A stretch of 64,000 bases of DNA from Mycobacterium sp. Aquia_213 (GCF_026625985.1 NZ_CP113116.1:5939145-6003144), one strand, 5' to 3'. Shown: positions 8,911 through 18,081, numbered from the stretch's first letter. Numbers and translations: made by a program. The notes: generated by a model not told the origin, from the letters alone.

Positions 8911-9582
8911 ATGCCATCCGCACTCATCACCGGCGCCGGCGGCGGTATCGGTTCCGCCATCGCCACAGCGCTGGCCCCGACGCATACGCTGCTGCTGGCC
9001 GGCCGGCCCTCGGCCCGGCTCGACGCCGTCGCGGACCGGCTCGGCGCCACCACCTTCCCGCTGGACTTGACCGACATCGACGAGATCGAGGCCACTTGCG
9101 AAATCGTGGACGAGCTCGACGTGCTGGTGCATACCGCGGGGGTGTCCGTCCCGGGCCGGGTCGCCGAGTCCCACGTCGACGAATGGCGCGCCACCTTCGG
9201 TGTGAATGTCTTTGGGGCGGTGGCTCTTACCCTGGAGCTGCTCCCCGCCCTGCGCAGCGCCCGCGGTCAGGTGGTGTTCATCAACTCCGGGGCGGGGCGT
9301 ACCGTCTCGCCGGGTATGGCGTCCTATTCGGCCAGCAAGTTCGCATTGCGCGCGTTCGCCGACTCGCTGCGCACCGACGAGCCGGGCCTGCGGGTCACCA
9401 CGATATTTCCGGGCCGCACCGACACCGAGATGCAGCGCGAACTCGTCGCATTCGAAGGCGGTGAGTACGACGCCGCCAACTTCTTGCGGCCCGAAACCGT
9501 CGCCGCGGCGGTCGCCCAAGCGGTGGCCACGCCGCGCGACGGCCACGTCCACGAGGTGGTGCTGCGGCCGGGACGGCGCTAG
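8911..9582 (+). CDS. Short-chain dehydrogenase/reductase (SDR)
   Basis: A 223-residue classical SDR: cofactor loop TGAGGGIGSA, acidic strand end FPLDLTDID, VLVHTAGVS replacing the usual NNAG, catalytic Ser in VVFINSGAG and catalytic YSASK. At 223 residues it is slightly short for the family but complete. It is convergent with leuS, 7 bases apart. I do not recall an equivalent at this place in M. tuberculosis. Likely NAD(P)H-dependent; substrate unknown. Confidence 0.87.
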   Translation: MPSALITGAGGGIGSAIATALAPTHTLLLAGRPSARLDAVADRLGATTFPLDLTDIDEIEATCEIVDELDVLVHTAGVSVPGRVAESHVDEWRATFGVNVFGAVALTLELLPALRSARGQVVFINSGAGRTVSPGMASYSASKFALRAFADSLRTDEPGLRVTTIFPGRTDTEMQRELVAFEGGEYDAANFLRPETVAAAVAQAVATPRDGHVHEVVLRPGRR

Positions 9583-9589
9583 ACGGGTT

Positions 9590-12496
9590 TCAGACGACCA
9601 GGTTGACCAGCCGGCCGGCAACCACGATGACCTTGCGGGGAGTGGCTCCGGCCAGGAACGCCTGCACCTTTTCATCAGCCAGTGCGGCGGCCTTCAGGGT
9701 GTCGTCATCGGCGTTGGCGGCTACCACCACGCGTCCCCGCACCTTGCCGTTGACCTGCACCGGATACTCGACGGTGTCGTCGACGAGATACGCGGGGTCG
9801 GCTTGCGGGAATGGGCCGTGCGCCAACGACGTGGTGTGCCCCAACCGCGACCACAGCTCCTCGGCCAGGTGGGGGGCCAGCGGTGCCAGCATCAGCACCA
9901 GCGGCTCGACCGCGGCGCGGGGCACCGCGTCGCGATGCTCTTTGGTGAGATGGTTGGTGTACTCGATCAGCTTGGCCGCCGCGGTGTTATTGCGCAGGGC
10001 CGCATAATCTTCCGCGACACCCTCGACGGTGCGGTGCAGCACCCGCAGCGTCTCGGTGTCCAGCTCCTGGGCGGCGTCGGCAACCCGCGATTCGCCGGTG
10101 CTCTCGTCGACCACCAGCCGCCAGACTCGCTGCAAGAAGCGGTACGCGCCGATGACGTCCTTGGTCGCCCAGGGCCGAGAGGCCTCGATCGGGCCCATCG
10201 ACATCTCGTAGACCCGCAGGGTGTCCGCACCGTAGTCGTCGCAGATTGTGTCGGGCGAGATCGAATTCTTCAGGCTCTTACCGATTTTCCCGAATTCCTG
10301 AAAGACTTCGATCTCGCCGTCAGGTCCCGGATAGAAGAACTTGCTGTCCCGCTCGATCACCTCATCGGCCGCGACATAGGACCCGCGGGAATCGGTGTAG
10401 GCGAACGCCTGGATGTAGCCCTGGTTGACCAGCCGGCGGTACGGCTCCCGCGAACTGACGTGACCCAGGTCGTAGAGGACCTTGTGCCAGAACCTGCAGT
10501 ACAGCAGGTGCAGCACCGCGTGCTCGGCACCCCCGACGTACAAGTCGACGCCACCGGGATCCTGCGGACCATGCTCGGCCGGCCGAGGGCCCATCCAGTA
10601 CGCCTCGTTTTCCTTGGCACAGAACCGTTCTGAGTTATGCGGATCGGTGTAGCGCAGCTCGTACCAGGAGCTCCCGGCCCACTGCGGCATCACATTGGTG
10701 TCGCGGCTGTAGGGCTTCAAGCCGTCACCCAGATCCAGCTCGACGTGCACCCAGTCGGTTGCCTTGCCCAACGGCGGCGACGGCTCACTGTCCGCGTCGT
10801 CGGGATCGAACAGCACCGGTGAATAGTCCGCGATGTCGGGCAGCTCCACCGGGAGCGCGGCCTCGTTCAGCGCATGCGGGCGCCCGTCGCTGTCGAAGAC
10901 GATGGGGAATGGTTCACCCCAGTACCGCTGGCGCGCGAAAAGCCAATCCCGCAGCTTGAATTCGATCCGCGACCGGCCGCGGCCCTCGGACTCCAGGCGG
11001 GCGGTGATGGCTTCTTTGGCCGCTGCGACATCCATGCCGTCGAGGTATCCGGAGTTCACCAGCACGCCGTCGGCCGAGTAAGCGGATTCCGAAATATCCC
11101 CGCCGGCAATGACTTCCACGATCGGCAGCTGGAACGCGCTGGCAAAGTCCCAGTCCCGCTGGTCGTGGCCCGGCACCGCCATAATGGCGCCGGTGCCGTA
11201 GCCCACCAATACGTAGTCGGCGATGAAGATCGGCACCGGTTTACCGTTGGCCGGATTGGTCGCGTAGCTGCCCAGGAAGACGCCGGTCTTCTCCTTGCTC
11301 TCCTGGCGCTCGAGGTCCGACTTCGCGCCGATAGCGCGCCGATAAGCCGCGACGGCTTCAACAGGTGTCGCGGCACCGTACGTCCAACTGGAGTCGACAC
11401 CGTCCGGCCAGGCATCGGCAACGAGCTCGTCCACCAGGTCGTGCTCGGGAGCCAGCACCAGATAGGTTGCGCCGAATAAGGTGTCGGGGCGCGTGGTGAA
11501 CACATCGATGTCGACGATGTCACCACGCGTCGTAGTCGCCGAGAACAGCGCCTCGGCGCCGGTGGAACGGCCAATCCAGTTGCGCTGCATGGACTTGACC
11601 TTGTCGGGCCAGTCCAGCAAGTCCAGGTCATCGAGCAGCCGGTCGGAGTACGCGGTGATACGCATCATCCACTGCCGCAACCGTTTCCGGAACACCGGGA
11701 AGTTGCCGCGGTCGCTACGGCCGTCGGAGGTGACCTCTTCGTTGGCCAGCACCGTTCCCAGCCCGGGGCACCAGTTCACCATCGAGTCGGCCCGGTACAC
11801 CAGCCGGTGGCCGTCGATCACGTCGGCGCGCTCCCCTGCCGACAACGTCGCCCAGTCCCGGCCATCGCCGAGACGGCGGGCACCGGAATCGAATTCGGCG
11901 ATCAGCTCGCCGATCGGACGAGCCTTGGCGGCCGCGGTGTCGAACCACGCGTTGTAGATCTGCAGGAAGATCCATTGCGTCCACTTGTAGAACTCGACGT
12001 CGGTGGTCGAGAAGGACCGCCGACTGTCGTGCCCGAGGCCCAGCCGGCCCAACTGCCGGCGGAAATTGACGATGTTGGCCTCGGTCCGAGTGCGCGGATG
12101 GGTGCCGGTTTGCACCGCATATTGCTCGGCGGGCAACCCAAATGCATCAAAACCCAAGGCGTGCAGTACATTACGGCCGATCATCCGGAAGTAGCGGGCG
12201 TATACGTCGGTCGCGATGTAGCCCAAAGGGTGCCCAACGTGCAGCCCGTCACCCGATGGATACGGGAACATGTCCTGCACGAACAATTTGTCGTCGGGCA
12301 CCGGGGCGCCGTCCGTCGGCGCCAACGACCCCACCGGGTTGGGCACATTGAATGTCCCCAGCCGCGCCCAGTTCTCCTGCCAGGTGCCCTCGATACGTCC
12401 GGCCAGCTCCGCGGTGTAACGGAATGGGGGCGCGTCGGACTCCGTCTGGGCACCCGCAGGGTTGCTCCGAGACGAGGCGGTCGGCGATTGGGTCAC
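9590..12496 (-). CDS. leuS: Leucyl-tRNA synthetase
   Basis: A 968-residue class I synthetase that charges tRNA-Leu with leucine. The ATP-binding HIGH-type motif appears as GLHVGHPLGYIA near residue 80. The KMSKS-type motif appears as KIGKSLKNS near residue 710, as in the mycobacterial enzymes. An editing domain with TTRPDTLFGATYLVLAPEHD lies between them. Length and sequence match M. tuberculosis LeuS (969 residues). The start is GTG 12496. Its 3' end faces the SDR gene and its 5' end is divergent from mtc28. Confidence 0.97.
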   Translation of the reverse strand: MTQSPTASSRSNPAGAQTESDAPPFRYTAELAGRIEGTWQENWARLGTFNVPNPVGSLAPTDGAPVPDDKLFVQDMFPYPSGDGLHVGHPLGYIATDVYARYFRMIGRNVLHALGFDAFGLPAEQYAVQTGTHPRTRTEANIVNFRRQLGRLGLGHDSRRSFSTTDVEFYKWTQWIFLQIYNAWFDTAAAKARPIGELIAEFDSGARRLGDGRDWATLSAGERADVIDGHRLVYRADSMVNWCPGLGTVLANEEVTSDGRSDRGNFPVFRKRLRQWMMRITAYSDRLLDDLDLLDWPDKVKSMQRNWIGRSTGAEALFSATTTRGDIVDIDVFTTRPDTLFGATYLVLAPEHDLVDELVADAWPDGVDSSWTYGAATPVEAVAAYRRAIGAKSDLERQESKEKTGVFLGSYATNPANGKPVPIFIADYVLVGYGTGAIMAVPGHDQRDWDFASAFQLPIVEVIAGGDISESAYSADGVLVNSGYLDGMDVAAAKEAITARLESEGRGRSRIEFKLRDWLFARQRYWGEPFPIVFDSDGRPHALNEAALPVELPDIADYSPVLFDPDDADSEPSPPLGKATDWVHVELDLGDGLKPYSRDTNVMPQWAGSSWYELRYTDPHNSERFCAKENEAYWMGPRPAEHGPQDPGGVDLYVGGAEHAVLHLLYCRFWHKVLYDLGHVSSREPYRRLVNQGYIQAFAYTDSRGSYVAADEVIERDSKFFYPGPDGEIEVFQEFGKIGKSLKNSISPDTICDDYGADTLRVYEMSMGPIEASRPWATKDVIGAYRFLQRVWRLVVDESTGESRVADAAQELDTETLRVLHRTVEGVAEDYAALRNNTAAAKLIEYTNHLTKEHRDAVPRAAVEPLVLMLAPLAPHLAEELWSRLGHTTSLAHGPFPQADPAYLVDDTVEYPVQVNGKVRGRVVVAANADDDTLKAAALADEKVQAFLAGATPRKVIVVAGRLVNLVV

Positions 12497-12611
12497 CTGA
12501 ACAGCGTATAAGGAGGATCTTGGCGGACTTGTCGGCCACAGGTTGGTAAAGGTTGCGTTGCGCAGAGATCAGGGGTTCATCCCATCTCTATTTCGGCCCT
12601 GTCCAGCACGT

Positions 12612-12642
12612 TTGACCTCTGGTTACAGTCAGCCTCTATACC
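12612..12642 (+). promoter_or_regulatory. Candidate promoter for mtc28
   Basis: TTGACC at 12612-12617 is a near-consensus -35. TCTATACC at 12635-12642 gives -10 candidates at 17-19 base spacing. Transcription would start about 35 bases before the ATG, and a purine-rich stretch (AGGACCGACAGAG) precedes that ATG. Confidence 0.4.
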
Positions 12643-12684
12643 CACGGATGCTGGCGGACCAGCCATTCGGAAGGACCGACAGAG

Positions 12685-13785
12685 ATGACTCAGATCGCCG
12701 CCCCCGGGCGCGTAATCGCCGGCGGTTTCGCCGCCAGTGTGATCGGGTTCGCCCTATTTTCGGGTGCTACGGCTTCGGCCGATCCGCTGGTTCCCGTGCC
12801 ACCGGGTCCGATTGTTCCGGTGCCGGCGCAGCAGTACATCCCCGCGGCTCCGGGTACGGCCAACAGCAACCGGTTCGTCCCCACCCCGCCGGCGGCGAAT
12901 CCGTTCGCACCGCCGAGCCTCGCCGCCGCGCCCGCGGCGCCTAACAGCGTTGCCGCTCCGGCTGCGACGCCCAACGCCGCCGCGATCGCGCCGGCGCAGC
13001 CGACCGTGATCCCGGCGGCCTCCGGAACGCTGCGCGACTACTTCCAATCCAAGGGCGTCAAGCTGGAGCCGCAGAAGCCGCAGGCATTCAAGGCGCTCGA
13101 CATCACGCTGCCGGTGCCCCCGCGCTGGACCCAGGTGCCCGACCCCAATGTGCCCGACGCGTTCGCGGTGATCGCCGACCGGCAAGGCAGCAGCGTCTAC
13201 ACATCAAACGCGCAGGTCGTGGTCTATAAGCTGGTCGGAACCTTCGATCCCAAGGAAGCCATCTCGCACGGCTACGTCGACAGCCAGAAACTGCTGGCCT
13301 GGCAGTCCACGAACGCCTCGATGGCTGACTTCGACGGCTTCCCGTCGTCTGTCATCGAGGGCACCTACCGCGAGGGCGACATGACGCTGAACACCTCGCG
13401 CCGTCACATCCTCGCCACGTCGGGCCACGACACGTACCTGGTGTCGCTCTCGGTGACCACCGACCGGGCAGTCGCGATCGGAGACGCACCCGCCACCGAC
13501 GCCATCATCAACGGGTTCCGGGTGGCCGTGCCCGGAGCCGCCGCCCCGGCACCCGCCGCGGTTCCCGCCCAGGCACCCGCCGGGGTCCCGGCCCAGACGC
13601 CCGTCGTCGCACCCGCTCCGGTCCCCGCGCAGTCTCCCGCCGTGCTCCCCGCGCAGGCGCCGGCCGCGCTTCCGGCGCAGATGGGCGTGCCCAACCAGCT
13701 GCCCTCCCCGCAGCCCACGCCCAACATATTTACCCTGGTGCCGGGACTGCCGCCGCTGCCGAACTTCAGTAACCTCGGGCGCTAA
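12685..13785 (+). CDS. mtc28: Secreted proline/alanine-rich antigen Mtc28 (Rv0040c-like)
   Basis: A 366-residue secreted protein. Residues 1-33 are a signal peptide (hydrophobic VIAGGFAASVIGFALFSG, then ATASA). Residues 30-120 are Ala/Pro-rich. Residues about 120-285 form a folded LpqN/Mtc28-type domain (GVKLEPQKPQAFKALDITLP, RWTQVPDPNVPDAFAVIA). The C-terminus is a repetitive APAxVPAQ tail of about 80 residues. M. tuberculosis Mtc28 is a secreted proline-rich antigen recognised by T cells. It is divergent from leuS, as in M. tuberculosis. The molecular role is not known. Confidence 0.9.
   Translation: MTQIAAPGRVIAGGFAASVIGFALFSGATASADPLVPVPPGPIVPVPAQQYIPAAPGTANSNRFVPTPPAANPFAPPSLAAAPAAPNSVAAPAATPNAAAIAPAQPTVIPAASGTLRDYFQSKGVKLEPQKPQAFKALDITLPVPPRWTQVPDPNVPDAFAVIADRQGSSVYTSNAQVVVYKLVGTFDPKEAISHGYVDSQKLLAWQSTNASMADFDGFPSSVIEGTYREGDMTLNTSRRHILATSGHDTYLVSLSVTTDRAVAIGDAPATDAIINGFRVAVPGAAAPAPAAVPAQAPAGVPAQTPVVAPAPVPAQSPAVLPAQAPAALPAQMGVPNQLPSPQPTPNIFTLVPGLPPLPNFSNLGR
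13560..13690 (+). repeat. Pro/Ala-rich imperfect coding repeats in mtc28
   Basis: Successive units of about 8-12 residues ending in PAQ (APAAVPAQ, APAGVPAQ, APVPAQ, APAALPAQ) give GC-rich imperfect tandem repeats in the DNA. Such tracts vary in length between strains. Confidence 0.6.
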
Positions 13786-13841
13786 TTCTGCGCCGACACA
13801 AGGGCTGTGGAGCCCGGCGCGCGGATCCGTGATCGGCCTCG

Positions 13842-13847
13842 TATTGT
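13842..13847 (+). promoter_or_regulatory. Candidate -10 element, leaderless
   Basis: TATTGT lies 6 bases before the ATG at 13854; no clear -35 was seen. Confidence 0.3.
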
Positions 13848-13853
13848 GAGGCC

Positions 13854-14195
13854 ATGCTGATCGCTGGGGTGGTGTGCGTGTGTGCGGCGGTGGCGTCCGC
13901 CGGGTTCGGAACGTGGTCGCTGTCTCACAACCACGCCGTCGACGGCACCCAGCTGGCGCTGCGCGCCATGGCGCCGACGCAGTTGGCAGCCGCGGTGATG
14001 CTGACCGCCGGCGGTGTGGTGGCACTGGCCGCGTCCGCGCACACGGCGTTCGTGGTGCTGATCGTCTGCGTGGCCGGCGCGCTCGGCACGTTGGCCGCCG
14101 GCTCGTGGCAGAGCGCACGCTTCGCGCTGCGCCAAGAAGCGGCGGCACCCAGTTGCGCCGGCGAGTGCAGCGTCTGTACGCAGTCCTGCCACTGA
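13854..14195 (+). CDS. Small membrane protein, Rv0039c-like
   Basis: A 113-residue protein with three probable membrane helices: the N-terminus (LIAGVVCVCAAVASAGFGTW), the middle (MLTAGGVVALAASAHTAFVV) and directly after it (LIVCVAGALGTLAAG). A Cys cluster ends the chain (CAGECSVCTQSC) and could bind metal or form disulfides. Its position between mtc28 and the YqgE region, and its size, match M. tuberculosis Rv0039c. Function unknown. Confidence 0.75.
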   Translation: MLIAGVVCVCAAVASAGFGTWSLSHNHAVDGTQLALRAMAPTQLAAAVMLTAGGVVALAASAHTAFVVLIVCVAGALGTLAAGSWQSARFALRQEAAAPSCAGECSVCTQSCH

Positions 14196-14233
14196 CAAAA
14201 TCCCACCGCCGCGACGTCGTGCGATAGGCCACC

Positions 14234-15247
14234 ATGCTGAGGCGCTTGTCGACGATCGTCGATCCGTTTCTGCTGGCCCTGGCGACGACCGTCGCGGTTG
14301 CCTCCCTCTTCCCCGCCCGCGGCGACGCCGCTTACGCCGCATCGGTCGCCGCTGAGTCCGCGATCGCGCTGCTGTTCTTCCTATACGGCGCTCGCTTATC
14401 GCCACAGCAGGCCTGGCACGGCGTCCGGCAGTGGAAGTTGCACCTGCTCGTCCTGTCCACGACCTTCGTGCTGTTCCCGCTGCTGGGGCTGGCCGCTCGG
14501 GCGTTGGTGCCCTCGGTGCTGACGACCGACCTCTACAACGGCGTGCTGTTTCTATGCCTGGTCCCGTCGACCGTGCAGTCGTCGATCGCGTTCACTTCGA
14601 TTGCGCGGGGCCATGTTTCCGCCGCCATCGTCAGCGCGTCGCTGTCCAACATCCTCGGCATCGTGCTGACCCCGCTGCTGGTGGTGCTGCTGATGAACAC
14701 CAGCGGCGCGGTCCATGTGGACGCCCATTCGATCCGCGACATCGTGGTGCAGCTCTTGCTGCCGTTCGGCGCCGGCCAGCTGGCGCGGCCCTGGATCGCG
14801 GGGTTCGTCAGACGCTATGCGGCGGTGCTGAAGATCGTCGATCGAGGGTCCATCCTGCTGGTCGTGTACGCGGCGTTCTCGATGGGCGTGGTGGAGGGCA
14901 TCTGGGTGAGCGTCGACCTGTGGCGATTGATCCTGGTTGCCCTGGTCGCGACGGCGTTGCTGGCCATCGTCCTGGTCGCCACGACGCTGACCGGCCGGCT
15001 GGCGCGGCTGGACCGCGGCGATGCGATCGTGCTGCTGTTCTGCGGTTCGAAGAAGAGCCTGGCGTCCGGGCTGCCGATGGCGCTGGTGTTTTTCCCCAAC
15101 AACATCGTCGGCCTGACGATGTTGCCGCTGATGATCTTCCACCAGATCCAGCTGGTGGTGTGCGCGGTGATTGCCAGCAGGCTCGCGCGTGAAGCTGACG
15201 AAATGTCGCAGCCGCCCGCGCCGTCGGAGGTGGGGGAGGAGACCTAG
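14234..15247 (+). CDS. Bile acid:sodium symporter-family membrane protein
   Basis: A 337-residue protein with about 9-10 hydrophobic helices, belonging to the SBF-like/BASS family (human SLC10A7-like group). Landmarks are FFLYGARLSPQQAWHGVRQW near the N-terminus, LVPSTVQSSIAFTSIARGHV in the core, and FCGSKKSLASGLPMALVFFP in the second half. The two discontinuous core helices suggest Na+-coupled transport of an organic anion; the substrate is unknown. Its stop TAG shares the palindrome CTAG with the stop of the convergent YqgE gene. Confidence 0.82.
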   Translation: MLRRLSTIVDPFLLALATTVAVASLFPARGDAAYAASVAAESAIALLFFLYGARLSPQQAWHGVRQWKLHLLVLSTTFVLFPLLGLAARALVPSVLTTDLYNGVLFLCLVPSTVQSSIAFTSIARGHVSAAIVSASLSNILGIVLTPLLVVLLMNTSGAVHVDAHSIRDIVVQLLLPFGAGQLARPWIAGFVRRYAAVLKIVDRGSILLVVYAAFSMGVVEGIWVSVDLWRLILVALVATALLAIVLVATTLTGRLARLDRGDAIVLLFCGSKKSLASGLPMALVFFPNNIVGLTMLPLMIFHQIQLVVCAVIASRLAREADEMSQPPAPSEVGEET

Positions 15248-15849
15248 TTTCGGCTGACGTCGATCGGGTGGGTCGCCAGCAGCGACAGCGGCAGCGGCTG
15301 CCGGCGCAGGACCTGGCCCCACAGGTCTTCCTTCGCCCCAACGAGAACGTCAGATGGCAACGCGGACAACACAATCCAGTCATCGCGCTCGATCTCACCT
15401 TCGAGCTGACCGATGGTCCAGCCCGAGTACCCCGCGTAGATCCGGACACCTTCGATCAACGGTGCAATCAGATCGGGCTCGGCGTCGAGGTCAACCATCA
15501 CGATCCGCCCCGAGACATGCCGCAAACCCGGCACACCCTGCGGGTCGGCGCCGATCCGCAATGCCGCCAGGCACAGGGCAGCATCGCGCTTCACCGGCCC
15601 ACCGATGAACATCGTCTTCGGCTTGGCGGCGAGTTTGGCCCACTGCGGCAATACGTTGTAGACCGCGGTCTCGCTGGACCGGTTGAGTACCACGCCCAGT
15701 GTGCCGCCATCGTTGTGCTCGACGATGTAAATAACGCTGCGCCGAAAGGTCGGTTCGAGAAGGTCGGTATTGGCCAGCAGCAAAGTACCCGCACGCACCC
15801 GCTGAGCAGCGGGTGCGATGAAGTCTTCCGGATCCTCGGGGTGCGGCAT
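15244..15849 (-). CDS. YqgE/AlgH family protein (DUF179), Rv0038-like
   Basis: A 201-residue protein with the family's opening AGTLLLANTDLLEPTFRRSV, then HNDGGTLGVVLNRSS, FIGGPV and a C-terminal YSGWTIGQLEGEIERDDW. It is almost identical in layout to M. tuberculosis Rv0038 (202 residues). I chose ATG 15849; ATG 15876 would add nine residues. YqgE proteins are conserved and soluble, but their role is not established. It shares a short divergent intergenic region with the MFS gene, which holds a perfect inverted repeat. Confidence 0.88.
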   Translation of the reverse strand: MPHPEDPEDFIAPAAQRVRAGTLLLANTDLLEPTFRRSVIYIVEHNDGGTLGVVLNRSSETAVYNVLPQWAKLAAKPKTMFIGGPVKRDAALCLAALRIGADPQGVPGLRHVSGRIVMVDLDAEPDLIAPLIEGVRIYAGYSGWTIGQLEGEIERDDWIVLSALPSDVLVGAKEDLWGQVLRRQPLPLSLLATHPIDVSRN

Positions 15850-15910
15850 CAGTCCATCATCGCATTCCCGTACCATCGCTCGGCACAAACAAACGCCGCC
15901 CGCAAATATT

Positions 15911-15925
15911 TGTACTGTTAGTACA
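15911..15925. promoter_or_regulatory. Perfect inverted repeat between yqgE-like and MFS genes
   Basis: TGTACT-GTT-AGTACA is a perfect 6+6 palindrome with a 3-base centre. It lies 10 bases from the MFS GTG and about 60 bases from the YqgE ATG, in the divergent promoter region. It is a candidate operator, protein unknown. Confidence 0.45.
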
Positions 15926-15935
15926 GCGACGTCGA

Positions 15936-17279
15936 GTGCGACGATCTTTGTCCAGCCTAATCGTGGAAGTCGGTTCTGTGTTTCAAACCCGGATGCCCTC
16001 GCGCGCACCCGTCGAACTCTGGCAGTCGGTGCGCGCAATGCCGGATCTCCGGCGGGTGATTGCGCTGCGCATGGCGAGTCAATTCGGGGATGGGCTCTTC
16101 CAGGCGACGGTGGCCGGCGCGCTGCTGTTCAATCCGGACCGGGCGGCCGACCCGTTGTCGATCGCGTTCGCATTCGCGGTGCTGTTCTTGCCCTACTCGT
16201 TGCTCGGACCCTTCGCCGGGGCACTGATGGACCGCTGGGACCGACGCTGGGTGCTGGTGGGCGCCAACCTGTGCCGCCTGGTCCTGATCTTGGTGATCGG
16301 CACGATTCTGGCGGTGCGCGCCGGCGAGATGCCGTTGCTGCTGGGGGCGTTGTTCTTCAACGGCTTCTCCCGATTCGTGGCCTCGGGACTGTCGGCGTCA
16401 CTGCCACACGTGGTGCCGCGCGAACAGGTGGTGACGATGAACTCGGTCGCCACCGCCTCGGGCGCCATCGCGGCCTTCTTCGGCGCCAACTTCATGCTCG
16501 TACCCCGCTATTTCGTGGGCGGCAGCGATCGGGGCGCGTCCGTCATCATCTTGATGGCCGTGATTCCGGTGTTGGTGGCGTTGCTGTTGTCGCTGCGGTT
16601 TGGACCCCGGGTGCTCGGGCCGGACGACACCAAGCGGGCGATCCACGGATCGGCGGTCTATGCGGTGATCACCGGGTGGCTGCACGGTGCGCGAACCGTG
16701 GTGACCACGCCGACGGTCGCCGCCGCGCTGTCCGGGTTGGCGTCGCACCGGATGGTGGTGGGCATCAATTCGCTGGTGATCCTGTTGCTGGCGCATCACA
16801 CGAAGAACCCCGCATTCGGCGGCCTGGGGATTGCGCTGGTGTTCTTTGCCGCGTCGGGGCTCGGGTCCTTCCTGGCCACCCTGCTGACGCCACCCGCGGT
16901 GCGCCGTTGGGGCCGCTACGCCGCGGCGAACGGTGCGTTGGCCGCGGCCGCGCTGATCGAGCTGGCGGGGGTGGGGCTGACGCTGCCGATCATGGTGGGG
17001 TGCAGCTTCTTCCTGGGCGTGACCGGCCAGATGATCAAGTTGTGCGCCGACTCGGCGATGCAGATGGACGTTGACGACGCGCTGCGCGGCCACGTGTTCG
17101 CGGTGCAGGATGCGCTGTTCTGGGTCTCGTTCATCGTCTCGATCACGGTCGCCGCGGTGTTGATCCCCGCCGACGGGCACGCGCCGACGTTCGTGCTGTT
17201 CGGGTCGGGGATCTACCTGGCCGGGCTTGCCGTCCACGGTGTCGTCGGCCGGCGCGGCCAGCCGGCGACCAGTCGCTAG
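15936..17279 (+). CDS. MFS transporter, Rv0037c-like
   Basis: A 447-residue membrane protein with about 11-12 hydrophobic helices. The loop after helix 2 carries the MFS signature as GALMDRWDRRWVLVG, followed by LFFNGFSRFVASGLSASLPH. It corresponds in position and size to M. tuberculosis Rv0037c (441 residues). GTG 15936 is used; GTG 15963 and ATG 15993 are possible, so the true N-terminus may be shorter. Probably an exporter; substrate unknown. Confidence 0.82.
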   Translation: MRRSLSSLIVEVGSVFQTRMPSRAPVELWQSVRAMPDLRRVIALRMASQFGDGLFQATVAGALLFNPDRAADPLSIAFAFAVLFLPYSLLGPFAGALMDRWDRRWVLVGANLCRLVLILVIGTILAVRAGEMPLLLGALFFNGFSRFVASGLSASLPHVVPREQVVTMNSVATASGAIAAFFGANFMLVPRYFVGGSDRGASVIILMAVIPVLVALLLSLRFGPRVLGPDDTKRAIHGSAVYAVITGWLHGARTVVTTPTVAAALSGLASHRMVVGINSLVILLLAHHTKNPAFGGLGIALVFFAASGLGSFLATLLTPPAVRRWGRYAAANGALAAAALIELAGVGLTLPIMVGCSFFLGVTGQMIKLCADSAMQMDVDDALRGHVFAVQDALFWVSFIVSITVAAVLIPADGHAPTFVLFGSGIYLAGLAVHGVVGRRGQPATSR

Positions 17280-17289
17280 GGAGGTCAAG

Positions 17290-18063
17290 ATGGCGGATCC
17301 CGGGCCGATGGTGGCCGACCTGCGCGCCGAAAGCGACGACCTCGACGCGCTGGTGGCGCCGCTGGCGGTCGCGCGCTGGGCCGACCCGACGCCGTCGCCG
17401 GGCTGGACCGTCGCACACCAGATCGCGCACCTGTTGTGGACCGATCGCGTCGCGCTGCTCTCGGTCACCGACGAGGCGGGGTTCGCCGAGGTGCTGTCCG
17501 GCGCGATGCAGGACCCCATCGGCTTCGTCGACGCGGGTGCCGAGGAGCTGGCGACCACACCACCGACCGACCTGCTGCGCGATTGGCGCGCCACCCGGGA
17601 ACGGTTGCACGACGCGCTGCTCACGGCGGACGAGCGTCGCAAACTGCCGTGGTTCGGGCCACCGATGAGCCCGGCGTCGATGGCTACCGCGCGGTTGATG
17701 GAGACCTGGGCGCACGGGCTGGACGTCGCCGACGCCGTCGGCGTCAAGCGGGCGCCCACCGACCGACTGCACTCGATCGCCCATCTGGGGGTGCGCACTC
17801 GCGATTACGCGTTCGCGGTCAACGAGTTGGCTCCGCCGTCCGAGCCGTTTCTGGTTGAGCTGCGCGCACCCGGCGGCGATACCTGGTCCTGGGGTCCGGC
17901 GGACGCGGCCCAACGGGTTACCGGGGCCGCCGAGGACTTCTGCTTCTTGGTTACGCAGCGCCGCCCGCTGAGCGCCCTCGACGTGAACGCGCACGGTCCC
18001 GACGCGCAGCGTTGGCTGGAGATCGCGCAAGCGTTCGCGGGCCCGCCCGGGCCCGGTCGATAA
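17290..18063 (+). CDS. DinB-like metal-binding protein (TIGR03084 type), Rv0036c-like
   Basis: A 257-residue protein of the mycothiol-dependent maleylpyruvate isomerase/DinB-like superfamily. The metal-site histidines are visible in PGWTVAHQIAHLLWTD and METWAHGLDVADA. The start at ATG 17290 is supported by a strong ribosome binding site (GGGAGGT) 5 bases upstream. Related enzymes use mycothiol as thiol cofactor; the actual reaction is unknown. It is convergent with the PPE gene and marks the left border of the ESX-related island. Confidence 0.85.
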   Translation: MADPGPMVADLRAESDDLDALVAPLAVARWADPTPSPGWTVAHQIAHLLWTDRVALLSVTDEAGFAEVLSGAMQDPIGFVDAGAEELATTPPTDLLRDWRATRERLHDALLTADERRKLPWFGPPMSPASMATARLMETWAHGLDVADAVGVKRAPTDRLHSIAHLGVRTRDYAFAVNELAPPSEPFLVELRAPGGDTWSWGPADAAQRVTGAAEDFCFLVTQRRPLSALDVNAHGPDAQRWLEIAQAFAGPPGPGR

Positions 18064-18081
18064 GCGATAGGGGAGCCGCCG

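Noticed and set aside
8341..9675. Long antisense frame over the MarR and SDR genes
   Set aside because: Both genes have intact family motifs; the opposite frame is a GC-bias shadow.
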